Assembly: GCA_011503125.2 (NCBI GenBank)
Contig: WWBZ02000001.1
Location: forward strand, 4,898,001 to 4,962,000
DNA length: 64,000 nt
Direction: 5' to 3'
Source of the DNA: Botryosphaeria dothidea
Taxonomy: Eukaryota; Ascomycota; Dothideomycetes; Botryosphaeriales; Botryosphaeriaceae
Shown here: piece by piece, positions 53,901 to 64,000 of the stretch
How the letters are laid out: each line of letters opens with the position of its first letter
Position numbering within the stretch: the first letter of the stretch is position 1
Program-made: the position numbers and the translations under genes
The notes under the pieces: model-generated
What the model saw: the letters and a program-made list of their open reading frames with translations, nothing else
What the model was told of the DNA's origin: nothing
Database searches by the model: none

Positions 53901-54888
53901 CATTTCTATGCTCGGCAAGCTCCACATCCACTCCTCGTGCTCGGCCGAGAAGATCCAGTCCATCACCAACCTCGTCGAGGAAGGCTTCAACAGCAAGCAA
54001 GGCAAAAGCGACTACGCCTTCCACAACGCGCTCATTAAGCTCTCCAACGCTCTCGCCAAGCTATCCGCGCCGTCCGAGAAGGCGGACACGAGCGGTACCG
54101 TCGTGCTCGACGCGGACGAACAAGAGCAGGATCAGAACAAAAGGGACGACGATCAGACCGCCGGCGGCGGCAGGAACAACGAGGATGACGGCAATGCTAC
54201 CGTTAACGAGGAGGTTGCTTCCGCCGTCGATGTTAGCGAGGCGGATAACGCGCCTAGCCAAGCGGGCGATGTGGACGAGATGTCGGTCGTCGAGGAGGAA
54301 GAGGAGAACAATGATGATGCGGTTGTGCAGCGGCCAGTGGCGTTGAGTCTGGAGGAGCAGATTCAGATGCAGCTGCAGGACGAGACGATGAGGGATGTTG
54401 ATGCGGAGGGCACGGTCATGCCGATTGGGGATGAGATGGATATCGATGAAGAGGAGGAGGAGGAGGAGGAGGAGGAGGAGGAAGAAGAAGAAGAAGAGAC
54501 GGTTATGAAGGAGCCAACTCCTCCGCCGCCTCCGCAGCCGAAGAAGAGAGGCAGGAAGAAGAAGCCTGAACCTGAACCCGAGCCCGAACCGCAGGTCAAG
54601 GATGAGGATGTCTCGATTGAAGTCGACGTCGAGGAGGCGCCGAAGCCGAAGAGGCGAGGCAGACCGCCGGGTAGTGGTTCGAAGAAGAAGGTTGCTGATG
54701 AGGATGGTGCAGCCGAGAAGAAGGCACCGGCGAAGAAGAGGGGGAGTGACGGTGCGTCGTCGTCAAAGGCGGACAGCAATACTCCGGCACCGAGTGGCCG
54801 GGGGAGGGGAAGACCGAGGAAGGCGGCGGCGGCGGCGGAAAAGGCGAGGGATGTGGTGGATGAGTTGCTGAGCAGCGATGAGGAGTAG
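50947..54888 (+). CDS. ycg1: Condensin complex subunit 3 (YCG1/Cnd3, CAP-G)
   Basis: Four exons (50947-51379, 51432-53095, 53147-53831, 53882-54888) give 1262 residues. The N-terminus is basic and Ser-rich. HEAT repeats follow (RLLTAKDKIVRFRAAQIISH, LLRRLHDKEAQVRVQAVLGL, DPAAEVRRSLLLNLPLTPST) and the Cnd3 C-terminal domain covers about 530-970. The tail has an uninterrupted glutamate tract of about 18 residues near 54450-54500 and three AT-hook-like blocks (KKRGRKKK, KRRGRPPG, GRGRGRPRK), then LLSSDEE. Condensin compacts mitotic chromosomes; Ycg1 HEAT repeats bind DNA with Brn1. The second intron (53096-53146) is 51 nt, in phase and stop-free, so its retention would insert 17 residues. Confidence 0.93.
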
Positions 54889-55490
54889 GTCACAGGCTTG
54901 TCGTGGATATGATCTTGGGTGGGATTTTGTGGGCTGGTGTCAGGTAAAGTCTGGGTTGAGTGACGGACGGGATGTCCGATCTCTTGGGGCGTTTGTTTCC
55001 TTTTGGACGGTTCCTTTGTCATGATGAGATTTTTGTCTGCTTTTGGCTCTGGTATGATTAGTCGATGCTCTGCAATGATCTGCCTTTTTGATTGAGAATC
55101 TGCTTGTGCCTTGATATTGATTCTTGGTGCGTTCGCATGGCGACACGGTCAGCCTCCTGCACCCAGGAAACGAGAACGAGCCCACGGAGTCCTCAGCAAG
55201 GAGCAGTAGGTAGCCTGTTACCTTGACGGAGAAAACTGTCGGAAACGAAAAATACTAATAAGACTGTGGCTTTGATAGACCTGTTGTTGCATCGAGCCGA
55301 GAAGTCCATATTTTGACAGATGATTCAGATTAAACGGTTCTTGTTCTGTATGTTCCACACCATTCCAATTGATTCTTACAGGGTCCAAATGTCTGGTATT
55401 TGGCGGGGGAGCTATTCTTATTGAACACGCGCGGCCGGCTGATGTGATTTGTCGCATCCACCAGCTCTCGTTCCGCTCTTCTTTTCATCC
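54889..55490. other. Convergent intergenic region
   Basis: 600 bp between the 3' ends of the condensin gene and the HET pseudogene. No gene is seen. Confidence 0.5.
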
Positions 55491-57805
55491 TCACAGAAGC
55501 ACAATCTTAGTCACGCCCATATCCTCCAGTCTTTCTTCTCCGACAAACTTATACAAGTCATCAACACCAGTATTAACAAAAAATTGGCCTGTGCGCCGGA
55601 ATTGGTGCACAGTATTCGGGACAGATTCAAGTACGAGGCCGTGGACGAAGTCTTTCCTCGTCAAATCACCAGAGCTGTCGAAGATGTATGCTCCAGGCAT
55701 ACATGCCACCCGTGTACGCCCAGAACCCGTCATAGCACTGGCCAGATTGAGATTGTCGAAATTGAGACTGCCAGTGATGATTCGATTACCATTAGCGCTC
55801 TCAATGCGGTCGCCATCACGCGAGGAGTCAGAAAGAGGGGACAGAACCCAGTCCGCGTGGAAGATCCGACATTCGATCGTCAAAGATGCTGCCTTGAGCA
55901 AGCCGGTGCGTCCACTTCCATGAAGTGGAGCAACTCCCGTGCTCAGGATGCGAATCAAGGAAGCGGCATCTCCGTTGGGGCCTATTGATGACCTCCACAC
56001 CGGACCGTCGACACTTGCCCAACTCCATGACGGCGCTCGCCAAGTATCATCAGGGTTTGGCCGGAAGGTCTTCTTCGATGATGTGATGTCTTTGTCATAG
56101 AACACAAGCCAATACAAGTCCAGCTCAAGCCACCAGCGCCACAGACCCGCCAAGTATTCTTCATTCCCGGCGGCATGCTGCCGGATCATGGCTTTTGCAA
56201 CCGCAGACACTGCAATAAGCTTATCGGATGTGAAAGTGAAGTCCCGCGTCGTGTACGCCTCGACGAAATCCCACCACGCCCGCCACCGCCTGTATCGTTG
56301 GAGCTTCGTCATTTCGGAGATTGGAGTAGGCTCAGAAGCACTAAAGCAGTCCGCGAGATGCTTCCAAGGTCGCAGCTGCGGGCCAGCCGAGAAGTCCGGG
56401 TCACCTCCCGGGCTCATCTCGCACGCCGCACGTGCGGTGCACTTCCACCAGAGCTGATTGCTACCAAAATGTAGGATGCGTGGCGAGAAAAGGCGCTCCT
56501 GGGCCACCCAGCCTCGCGTATTGACGACAGCGAGCTCGATCTCAAAGTTCCACAGGTCTGGGTCCTAGTAGTTGCAAGATATGCGGCCGGTTGGTGGAGT
56601 TCCTCCGTCTTCTTGATTGGATAGCCAATCGATCTCGACTTCCAGATGCTCGGCGTCTCTCTTTAGTCGCTTAAAGAACAGACCGCCGTCGCTGTCCTGT
56701 GCTGCTGTGGCTGCAATGTTGACGAAGCAGTCGTGGTACACGTCACCCATCATACCAGCTTCCTGCACCCAGTCTTCGGCCGAGTCTTGAAGGATGCACA
56801 GGGAATCGATCCAGAGGAAGCGAATTCCGAAGCTGCGCGTCACTTCGATGGCATCTCGGAAGGTGGTGGGCAAAGCGGATACGTCGAAGCCTTTCTGCAA
56901 TTCTCCCAGCTTGGACTTGGTGCACTTGGGTAGGTTTACTTTGCCCCAGCGGTGACTCAACGTCATGTATCGGCCATGCTGAACGTCCGAATCTTTTGTA
57001 ATGTGCAAATGCATTTGGGTGTCTCCATGGTGGCCGACATCAATCACGCGGGTAGGCAGTTGGACAGTGTCCTCAGTCGGAAGTGGGCAGGGATCATGCT
57101 TGACGCAGTATTCAACCCATTTCCGCATGAGAGCCCGACATGCTTCGGATCCAGTGTTCTCTTCCACGTGGTGGGTGTACACCACTTTGACACTTGGGTG
57201 TTGCTCGTAAGCGTATGCACCGGGATCTGTTTGGGAATCTTTAGCGCTTGTATGGGAATGATGAGAAGAGAATGCTGACGTTGCGTTGGAACAAGCCAGA
57301 AGTCTTTTGTAATTGGATCTTCATTGCCGATCCAAAATATTACGATGAGCATATGCATTGTGTCGACGGCCTCAATCGTCTATTCCACGATGCTGCCCGT
57401 ATCGCTGCATTCATCCTCCACATCCCTCTCATGGCTACTTCCTCCTTGATTCTCCACCGAATCCGCATCACCGTGGATGTCTGGCCTCTCAACCTCTTCT
57501 TGGTCTTCATCTTCATCATCGCTATACGCCCCGAGCCAGCCGACGTCAGTCTCCTAGACGTAGGAAATCTTGAAAGACTCGGTCCCCACCTGAATTGCTT
57601 CGGGGAAGTCGCCATGCTCATTGGTATAGGCTTTTTTCAGCATTTCACAAAGCATGCACTCAGCTTGCAGGGCTTCTTGAAATGCCGCGAATGAGTGATG
57701 GTGAAGGTATCTCACGGCACCTGGTACATTGTAAGGACCAGGGTCCTTTTCCCGAGCATCACCGCCGGTAAAAATGGAGGAGCACTTTGAACAAAAGGAT
57801 TCCAT
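55491..57805 (-). pseudogene. HET-domain (heterokaryon incompatibility) gene with three TAG stops
   Basis: The N-terminal ATG at 57805 starts MESFCSKCSSIFTGGDA with a CxxC pair seen in many HET proteins. The HET domain (PF06985) lies at about 57000-56570: YMTLSHRWG, ALPTTFRDAIEVTRSFGIRF, LWIDSLCILQDSAEDW, MMGDVYHDCFVNIAATAA. The post-HET region continues RGWVAQERLFSPRILHFGSN to 55491. Coding text is interrupted by TAG at 57554-57556, 57380-57382 and 56565-56567, each with plausible protein on both sides in the same frame. The frame also changes between about 57340 and 57290, where an intron is possible. CAG to TAG by RIP-type C-to-T mutation explains all three. Intact HET proteins trigger cell death on fusion of unlike strains; this copy is very likely dead. 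Confidence 0.8.
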
Positions 57806-58996
57806 AAAGCTGTGTTGGTGATTCAAGTGTGCTGTGTTGAACGACGAGGCTGAAGCAGAAGGAAGCGGGGCCTAGCGCCACAGCGCTTAGTGATCTTACG
57901 CCTTGCATATCAGGCATCAAAACCGAATCATACTCAGGATTCCAGTCGAATGCTCCACTCTGGACTCGGCAATGCATCCGCCAAAAGTTCCGATTGTCAG
58001 CCGCCGGAACTTCTCGCGTAAATATCATGATGCCTGTGGAAGTGTTGAATTATGATTGGTTCGCAAATACCAGATAATGAGTGGCATGAGGAGGAGGGTA
58101 GGTGACCCGGTATCCTCTTATATAATAGCTATGTGACAAATTTTCGGTGTTGACCCTTGGTTCAACCAGACCCTGTTCCTCCTTACAGTTCATATTCCAA
58201 CAGGAAGCCCAGCGGTGCCTTTCTTTGGCGGATTATCCAACTCAGCTGAGATCAGTGTCTCGAATGGTACCATCGGTCCCGGCAGCAATTTTCCCATTAT
58301 CGTGTGACCCGCTGTGGCTCAACGCCTCTCGAGATTTCGGACATCCGAGAGTGAGAACATTCTGATCACGGGTTGGCAGCAAGAGAGCTGTAGCATGGTC
58401 CTACCGTCATGAGTTGGAAAGCATTTGCGTGGGTGGCATAACATTTGAGTGCAGAAGAGTTTTCCACGTGTCTATCCCTTCTTATACATACTTTTCGTAG
58501 TACTTCTAGGGCCAGCCTCACCCGTTGCGCTGGCAAAAACTCTGACGTTTTCAACTTTCAGCGTCACCTTACCCCGCTCGAGGCCCTTCCAGAGACACTT
58601 TACTGGCTGCATCGGGTCCCCACCACTTATACACAGAGGGTTTCTGGCGTCAAACCCCTAGCGCCAATCTATATTACCATGCCAGGATACTCTATCCACA
58701 CGCGTAGCGAAGAGACTATGACAGGACCGGCCAATCATATCGCAGAAAAGCCACCCTGTCCAAAGGCTTCAGTATGCAGAACCCCTCCATAAAACCAAGC
58801 ATGCCAAGCAGCACTGTCAAGAAAACAGCGTGGCCTGGTAAGCTTGAGGTAGAAGCCGCAAGTATATATTGCCGGGCCGGTTCAAAACCTCTCAGTCGAT
58901 GGAACCCAAAATATTCCTAGCCTCATCCTCAAGTCACATTTCTCCACTTTGAATCACAAGAAGAAACAAACGTAAAAAGGCCAACACAGACCAAAG
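57806..58996. other. Intergenic, no supported gene
   Basis: 1.2 kb between the start of the HET relic and the start of the class II aldolase gene. Frames present are short and unrecognised. Confidence 0.45.
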
Positions 58997-59940
58997 ATGG
59001 CCGTTAATCTGACTAACGTACTCGCAACGCTCATCACAGCCAACCACATCCTTTCTTACCACTCTATCCTTGACGCCTACGGCCATGTTTCTTCGCGCAA
59101 TCCGGCCAATGCTTCGACTTTCTACCTTTCGCGCCAACTCGCACCGGCATTGGTTTCTAGCGCTTCTGACATCGTCGAGTACGAGGTCGCAAACGGGCCA
59201 GCCGGTGCTGGGGGAGGAGGGTGCACCAAGCGGCTACGCAGAGAGGTTCATCCACAGCGAGCTGTACAAGCGGTATCCCGGAGTCGCCGGTGTAATCCAC
59301 AGCCATGCGCAAGAAGTTGTCCCATACGGCGTGGTCGAGGTGCCGCTCACAGCTTTAGATCAAGCCGGAACGGTTCTAGGCAAGTACATGGCCAAAACAT
59401 CCGAACACATAATCCTCATCCCCATCCTCATTCATAGCCCAGCTTCTTGGAAAGATGACCTAACTTGCTCCCTCCGCAGGCACGACTGGCAGCGCCCCCG
59501 TCTGGGACATCGCCACCGCGCGCCTCTCCTCCGACACGCCCACCCTCCTCGTCAACAACCAGCGCTTCGGCGCCTCCCTGGCCGCGTCCTTCGGCCCGAC
59601 CAACACCGACCTCCCGCCGCACGACGTCGTGCTCATGCGCGGCCACGGGATGGCCGTGGTCGGGGCGAGCGTGATAGACGCCGTCTTCCGCGCCATCTAC
59701 GCCGTCATCGCGGCGAGGGAGGGGGTCGCTGCGCTGACGCTCGCAGGGCTGGGCGGGCCGGATGGGCAGCCGCAGTTGGGTGGCGACGGGACGATTCGGT
59801 ATCTGAGCGAGGAGGAGAAGGTGGCGGGTGGGGGTGGGCTGTTGGGGTACGAGGGGCGCGGGTGGGAGTTGTGGGTGCGAGAGGTGCAGGCGGTGGCGAG
59901 CGGAGCGCTGTATAGGAACGAGGTAGGGAGTCCGCTCTAG
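58997..59940 (+). pseudogene. Class II aldolase/adducin-domain protein, one-base frameshift
   Basis: ATG 58997 begins LITANHILSYHSILDAYGHV then SSRNP, the class II aldolase/adducin (PF00596) N-terminal signature. Near 59197-59199 (GGGCCAG) one extra base shifts the frame; without it the text continues APSGYAERFIHSELYKRYPG then VAGVIHSHAQEVVPYGV, including the metal-binding HSH. A 100-nt GC-AG intron (59380-59479, donor GCAAGT, branch CTAAC) leads to TTGSAPVWDIATARL, VVLMRGHGMAVVG with the third zinc-type His, and a C-terminus at 59940. The family includes fuculose-phosphate-type aldolases and decarboxylases. The shift is either a sequencing error or a recent lesion: the rest is uncorrupted. 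Confidence 0.75.
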
Positions 59941-61832
59941 ATTCCTGCTGGTAATGGCATAGAGGTCTGCTAGGCCTGTAGCCGTGTAAGGCTGGCGCCT
60001 AAGCGGTTTGCCGACGCGAGGTGTTGGCTTGTCGGAGAGCAGGATCGTGGTTTTTGGGTGCGACAGCTGGCTGTAAGGAAGAAGATCGTTTCGAACCCTG
60101 TTGAATTTTGGGTGGGAGCTCTGGAACACAGTCAAGCAAGTGCGCCCTCATGCAGTAACCCCACTGATCATCCTCAATCTCAACCTGAAGAGGAGGAATT
60201 CAGGAGAGCATTCAAGACATCGATTGGTCGTCAGGGGGGACGAAACTCGGGGGTCATTTCTGGCAGGCAGTAAAGCACGACTGTTGCGCTTGTGGAAATG
60301 TTGAGGAAGGTATGAAAGGGCCATGCTAGAGAAATCTTATAGACCTGGACGAGCTGATGCGGCCCGACAGTCTCGTTGGTTTCGGTTGATATTCAGTGGA
60401 CCAATTGTTGTCTCTCGTAATGTCCTGCGAATCCATTGCAACGCCGTAATTTATCCAGGCATATGGTAAGATCGATCTGTCATAGAGAGTCGAAACGCCA
60501 GCTTGAATGTTGAGAAACGTTTAAGTGCTCAGATGGACGATGACGTCATTTCCTAGAGACTCGCACTCAGACGACGACGTCTCCTGCCTCCCAAGGCACT
60601 CCGTCACTCCGGATGATGGGTTCTTTAGATGTAGTGCAAGTCACGACCCGCGTGTTTGTGGATTGTTGAACGCGTCAGCAACCCGGGGTGAGACCGTCCG
60701 GAATCGCGTTCCCATCCGTACTTCGGATCTACGGAGACCGACTAGCCGATGTCTTCGCTCCGTGTGCTCCGTCTCCGTTGGTATGGCCTGCCTCCTGGAG
60801 AGATGATGAACATTTGAATGAACACGTTGATATACCGAGCGCCGAGAAAACTACAGTGAGGTTATTCTCCCCCCCCCTTCCCCCTCTCCCCCTTCCCCCC
60901 CAAAAAAAGAATAAAAATGAAAAGTACAAGGGCTGGATCGTAAGCTTCAACTTCGACCGCTTCAAACCTCGACCGCCGCCCCCGTTCGCTACTCGTCGAG
61001 CGGAAACCTTTTCGCAGAACACAGCAGGCATTGCCGAAACCCCACTGACTTGGAGGTTGCCCACCTGCGTCCCATGCGCTAAGCTGATTAGGCAGGCCGA
61101 CCCCGTAAAGTGCCAACTTGCGAGCTTTGATTACGCACACCACGGACGCGACACGAGGCCCAGAAGTTTGCACAGCGAAGAGCCGCATTTTAACTCTATC
61201 TTTCATGCGAACCCCTAAACTATGCTTATCTGGATCAGACATATGTGCAAGACCAAATACCAAGGTGCCGTGTGTATGCTTGACGGCAGCAATCCAATTT
61301 TCCTGAGCATTGTGGACGGGAAACACAAGCACGACAAGCCTCGGCCCTGTTCTGGGCCGAGGGGCTTGTGTGACGAGGAACACAACGACACAGCAAGTTG
61401 AACACGCGTAACAACCTCGTGGGGCCGATGCGCTAGGTCGCTATAGCCGCTTGCCAACCATAATCCTGGTGTGGAGTCGTACATGGAGCCAATCAGCGAT
61501 ATTGCATTATGAAATAGCCGGTCCTCCACCAGACCGCCCCTGTTGAACGATTATTAATTCCTGTTCCTGGGTGTTTGCGGCGCATTGCTTGCGTATACTT
61601 AAGCACCGTGAGCTCTTGGCAACGACGGACCAATGTCGACCGGCTTGGCACAAGAAGGCTTGCGTATGCGGTTGTTGTTTCGAAACGGGGCGTGCATGCA
61701 GGCGCGTCGATGTCTCATCGTGCAAGTGATGGAGTGGCGTTGTATAAAACGGATGAGAAAGGGCCTGGACTGTTCAGCATTCACTAACTTCTTCGCAAAC
61801 TTCTTCCAACATCTTCACATTCCACAAGCAAC
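59941..61832. other. Intergenic, 1.9 kb, no supported gene
   Basis: A polypyrimidine tract rich in C runs from about 60866 to 60902, followed by an A-rich stretch. No gene is recognised. The last 200 bp are the promoter of the intradiol dioxygenase gene, with TATAAA-like sequence near 61741. Confidence 0.45.
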
Positions 61833-63187
61833 ATGGTCCAGTTCCGCAATACTATCGCCCTGATCACGGCATTCCTAGCCGCCAACCCGGCGTTGGCGCA
61901 TCCAGGACATAGTCTTGACCATGAGATTGCTGCCCGTGCTGCTTACCTCAAACACGGTCCTCGCGATCTCTCGCACTGTGCCGAGAAGCTCAAGGCTCGT
62001 GGAGTTGAGCAGCGGTCCATTGAGAGACGGAACGCAAAGGTCCAGCAGCTGAGGGCGGAGGTTGAGGCCAAGAAACGTAAGCTTGAAGCCACCTCTGTCG
62101 CTACTCCTTTACTGATAGTATAGTAGGTGTCAGACGTGCTCTGGCTGCTTCCGCTTCATCAGCATCAAGTGCCGCGGCCACCCCTAGTGGTGGTGCTGGC
62201 GGTGATGCTCCTGGAGGCGACACTACTCTTTCGGACTGGGGCGCTCAAGTGGCCAACACGAGCCATTTGTCCAACCTCACGGTCAGTCCGGACACGCCTG
62301 ATTTTGAGGGTTTGATTTTTCAGAACGCAGGAAGCGTTCTGAGCCCGGAGGGTGGAATTGGGCCATACTGTAAGTATTTATCTCATATCCGCAGCCTGAC
62401 ATGAACTCAAATTTGGAAAAGATGTCCTTGGCGAATTGATTCGCGAGGATCTTGTTGAGGACCAGCCTGGTGTTTCTGTCACCATCGATGGCCAGTTCAT
62501 CGACATTAACACTTGCGAGCCCATCGCCAACCTGTACTGGGACCTTTGGCAGTAAGTTCTTCCTTTCTCTCCGCTATTCGTCAACCCGCCTGACAAAGTT
62601 TCGCCTCCAGTTGCAACGCTACTGGTGTCTACGCGGGTGTCGTCGGCTCTGGAAACGGCAATGAGGCGGATCTGTCCAACATCAACAGCACTTTCCTGCG
62701 AGGGATTTCCAAGACCGATGAGGACGGAGTAGCCAGCTTCAAGAGCATTTTCCCGGGCCACTACTCCGGCCGGGCCACGCACATCCACGTGGTTACACAC
62801 AGCGGAGCGACCGAGCTGTCCAACGGTACACTTACCGGAGGCAACGTGACGCATATTGGACAGCTGGTAAGTTTCCAGTTTCCCCTATATCCTGCAACAA
62901 TTCGATTGACACGCTGTTAGTTCTTCGACCAAGACATCATTGATGAGATCAACTCGAACGTTTCGCCGTATACCGACAACACGATTGACATTGTGGACAA
63001 CGCGGATGACAGGGTTTTCATGGTTGAAACCGAGACGGAGAGCGATCCCGTGTTTGATTACGTCAAGCTGGGTGACGATGTCGAGGATGGATTGTTTGCC
63101 TGGATTGCCATGGGAGTGGATTTGAGCGCCAGCTACGATGCCAGCTACGCTGCCGTTTACGGTGCAAATGGCGGCACCGAGGCTTAA
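61833..63187 (+). CDS. Secreted intradiol ring-cleavage dioxygenase
   Basis: Five exons (61833-62076, 62127-62369, 62422-62551, 62611-62866, 62921-63187) join in phase to 379 residues. A signal peptide (ALITAFLAANPALAHPGH) precedes a helical, Lys/Arg-rich linker and an Ala/Ser/Gly stretch. The intradiol core (PF00775) follows: IGPYYVLGELIRED with the first Fe-ligand Tyr, VTIDGQFIDINTCEPI, WHCNATGVYAGV, and FPGHYSGRATHIHVV with the second Tyr and the two His ligands. It would cleave catechol-type rings outside the cell, as in secreted fungal enzymes acting on lignin-derived or plant phenolics. The first intron ends in TAGTAG, so either AG can be used, differing by one residue. Confidence 0.9.
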
Positions 63188-63528
63188 GCGGTAGAGTCCG
63201 AGAATACGGTGTGAATATGATGAGGATTGAGCTTTTTCATGTAGGTTGGGTTGTATTGCGCAGTCTTAGCTGCGACGAGGGCGTTGCTTTTTGCTCCTAG
63301 AAAATCAGCAGACAAGGACCAGCTTTAGTACCATAATCGCGTCTCCGTGATCTTGCAGACGAAGGCTCGAATTCGTTGCCTGTGAGCCAAAATGAAGGAC
63401 ATGATTTAGGTGTGGAGTGATCGGCAGCGGCGCAGGGGCCAGGCCGACAGGGCGGAGCAAATCATGGCCGCCGCGTCACAGCAACTGCACAGCTCCAGCG
63501 ACTCCTGCCCATCCCTCAAACACCAACC
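63188..63528. other. Intergenic, promoter of the CFIm25 gene
   Basis: 340 bp with no gene; it holds the 3' end of the dioxygenase gene and the promoter of the next gene. Confidence 0.5.
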
Positions 63529-64000
63529 ATGTCGACCATCACCCAGAGCGCTCTGCAGAGCTCCTACCCGTGCGTCGCCGCTGAAACACACCTGCGATGC
63601 CTACGCTGACCGACCTAGCCCCGTCCTGCCCAAGGAATTCAATGCCAACCAGCCCAACACCATTCGCCTGTATCCGCTGAGCAACTACACCTTCGGCACC
63701 AAGGAAACCCAGCCCGAAGAAGACCCCTCCGTGCTGGCCCGCCTGAAGCGCCTCGAGGAGCACTACAACGAGCATGGCATGCGCCGCACCTGCGAGGGCA
63801 TCCTCGTCTGCCACGAGCACAACCACCCCCACATCCTGATGCTGCAGATCGCCAATGCCTTCTTCAAGCTGCCCGGCGACTACCTGCGCCCCGAGGACGA
63901 CGAGATCGACGGTTTCAAGGCCCGCCTGAACGAGCGCCTGGCCCCCGTTGGCTCGCAGTTCACCGGCGAGGGCGTCAACGACGAGTGGCAGATTGGCGAC
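63529..64000 (+). CDS. Cleavage factor Im 25 kDa subunit (CPSF5/NUDT21), 5' part
   Basis: ATG 63529 and a 49-nt intron (63570-63618) lead to TIRLYPLSNYTFGTKETQPE, then RLKRLEEHYNEHGMRRTCEG, ILVCHEHNHPHILMLQIANA and FFKLPGDYLRPEDDEIDGFK. This is the NUDT21/CFIm25 sequence, a Nudix-fold protein without hydrolase activity that binds UGUA elements and helps choose mRNA poly(A) sites in the nucleus. The strict Nudix catalytic box is absent, as expected. The gene runs off the right end after about 140 codons, roughly half to two thirds of the usual length. Confidence 0.93.

Noticed and set aside
55491..57805. TAG reassigned to an amino acid
   Set aside because: Intact genes in the window end normally in TAG (for example the deuterolysin-like and chorismate synthase genes), so TAG works as a stop.
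60866..60902. Polypyrimidine tract as a regulatory element
   Set aside because: It is a simple low-complexity run with no nearby gene start; nothing ties it to a function.

Overview
This 64 kb window is nuclear DNA from a filamentous ascomycete (Pezizomycotina, probably a dothideomycete-like genome). The evidence is the short 49-70 nt introns with GTRNGT donors and CTAAC/CTGAC branch sites, a Zn2Cys6 regulator, a PDR-type ABC pump, a HET-domain relic, an F-box relic, a five-domain AROM protein, and C-to-T nonsense codons of the kind left by repeat-induced point mutation (RIP). No RNA gene, CRISPR array or plasmid-like feature was seen.

Left arm (1-13 kb): an eroded accessory region. It holds a LINE fragment, a coiled-coil gene broken by one stop, two solo copia-type LTRs with perfect 5-bp target duplications (each inside an open frame that rejoins exactly if the LTR is removed), an array of about 16 degenerate units each carrying a GTCAA/TTGAC-type dyad, a truncated RTA1-like gene, coiled-coil relics and an F-box gene with a poly-C frameshift. 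A divergent vacuolar-type Ca2+/H+ antiporter (CAX) and a PRiA4_ORF3-domain gene border the next region.

Centre (15.6-46.4 kb): a probable biosynthetic gene cluster. In order: Zn2Cys6 factor, PDR ABC transporter, AROM (five shikimate steps), prephenate dehydratase, chorismate synthase, DAHP synthase, a secreted deuterolysin-like protein with a destroyed zinc motif, an A-T-TE quinone/furanone-type synthetase, an MDR oxidoreductase and an unrecognised 557-residue protein. Together these encode nearly the full route from erythrose-4-phosphate and PEP to phenylpyruvate (only chorismate mutase is missing), next to the enzyme class that dimerises aryl pyruvates. The prediction is a phenylpyruvate-derived dimer (polyporic acid, phenguignardic acid or related furanone type) with its own precursor supply and no need for an aminotransferase.

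Right arm (47-64 kb): mostly conserved housekeeping genes (cysteine synthase, condensin subunit YCG1/Cnd3, the start of the CFIm25/NUDT21 cleavage factor), interrupted by a HET pseudogene with three TAG stops, a class II aldolase with a one-base frameshift and a GC-AG intron, and a secreted intradiol dioxygenase.

Exon joins given as exact were checked for reading-frame phase by hand. Family calls rest on motif recognition without database searches.
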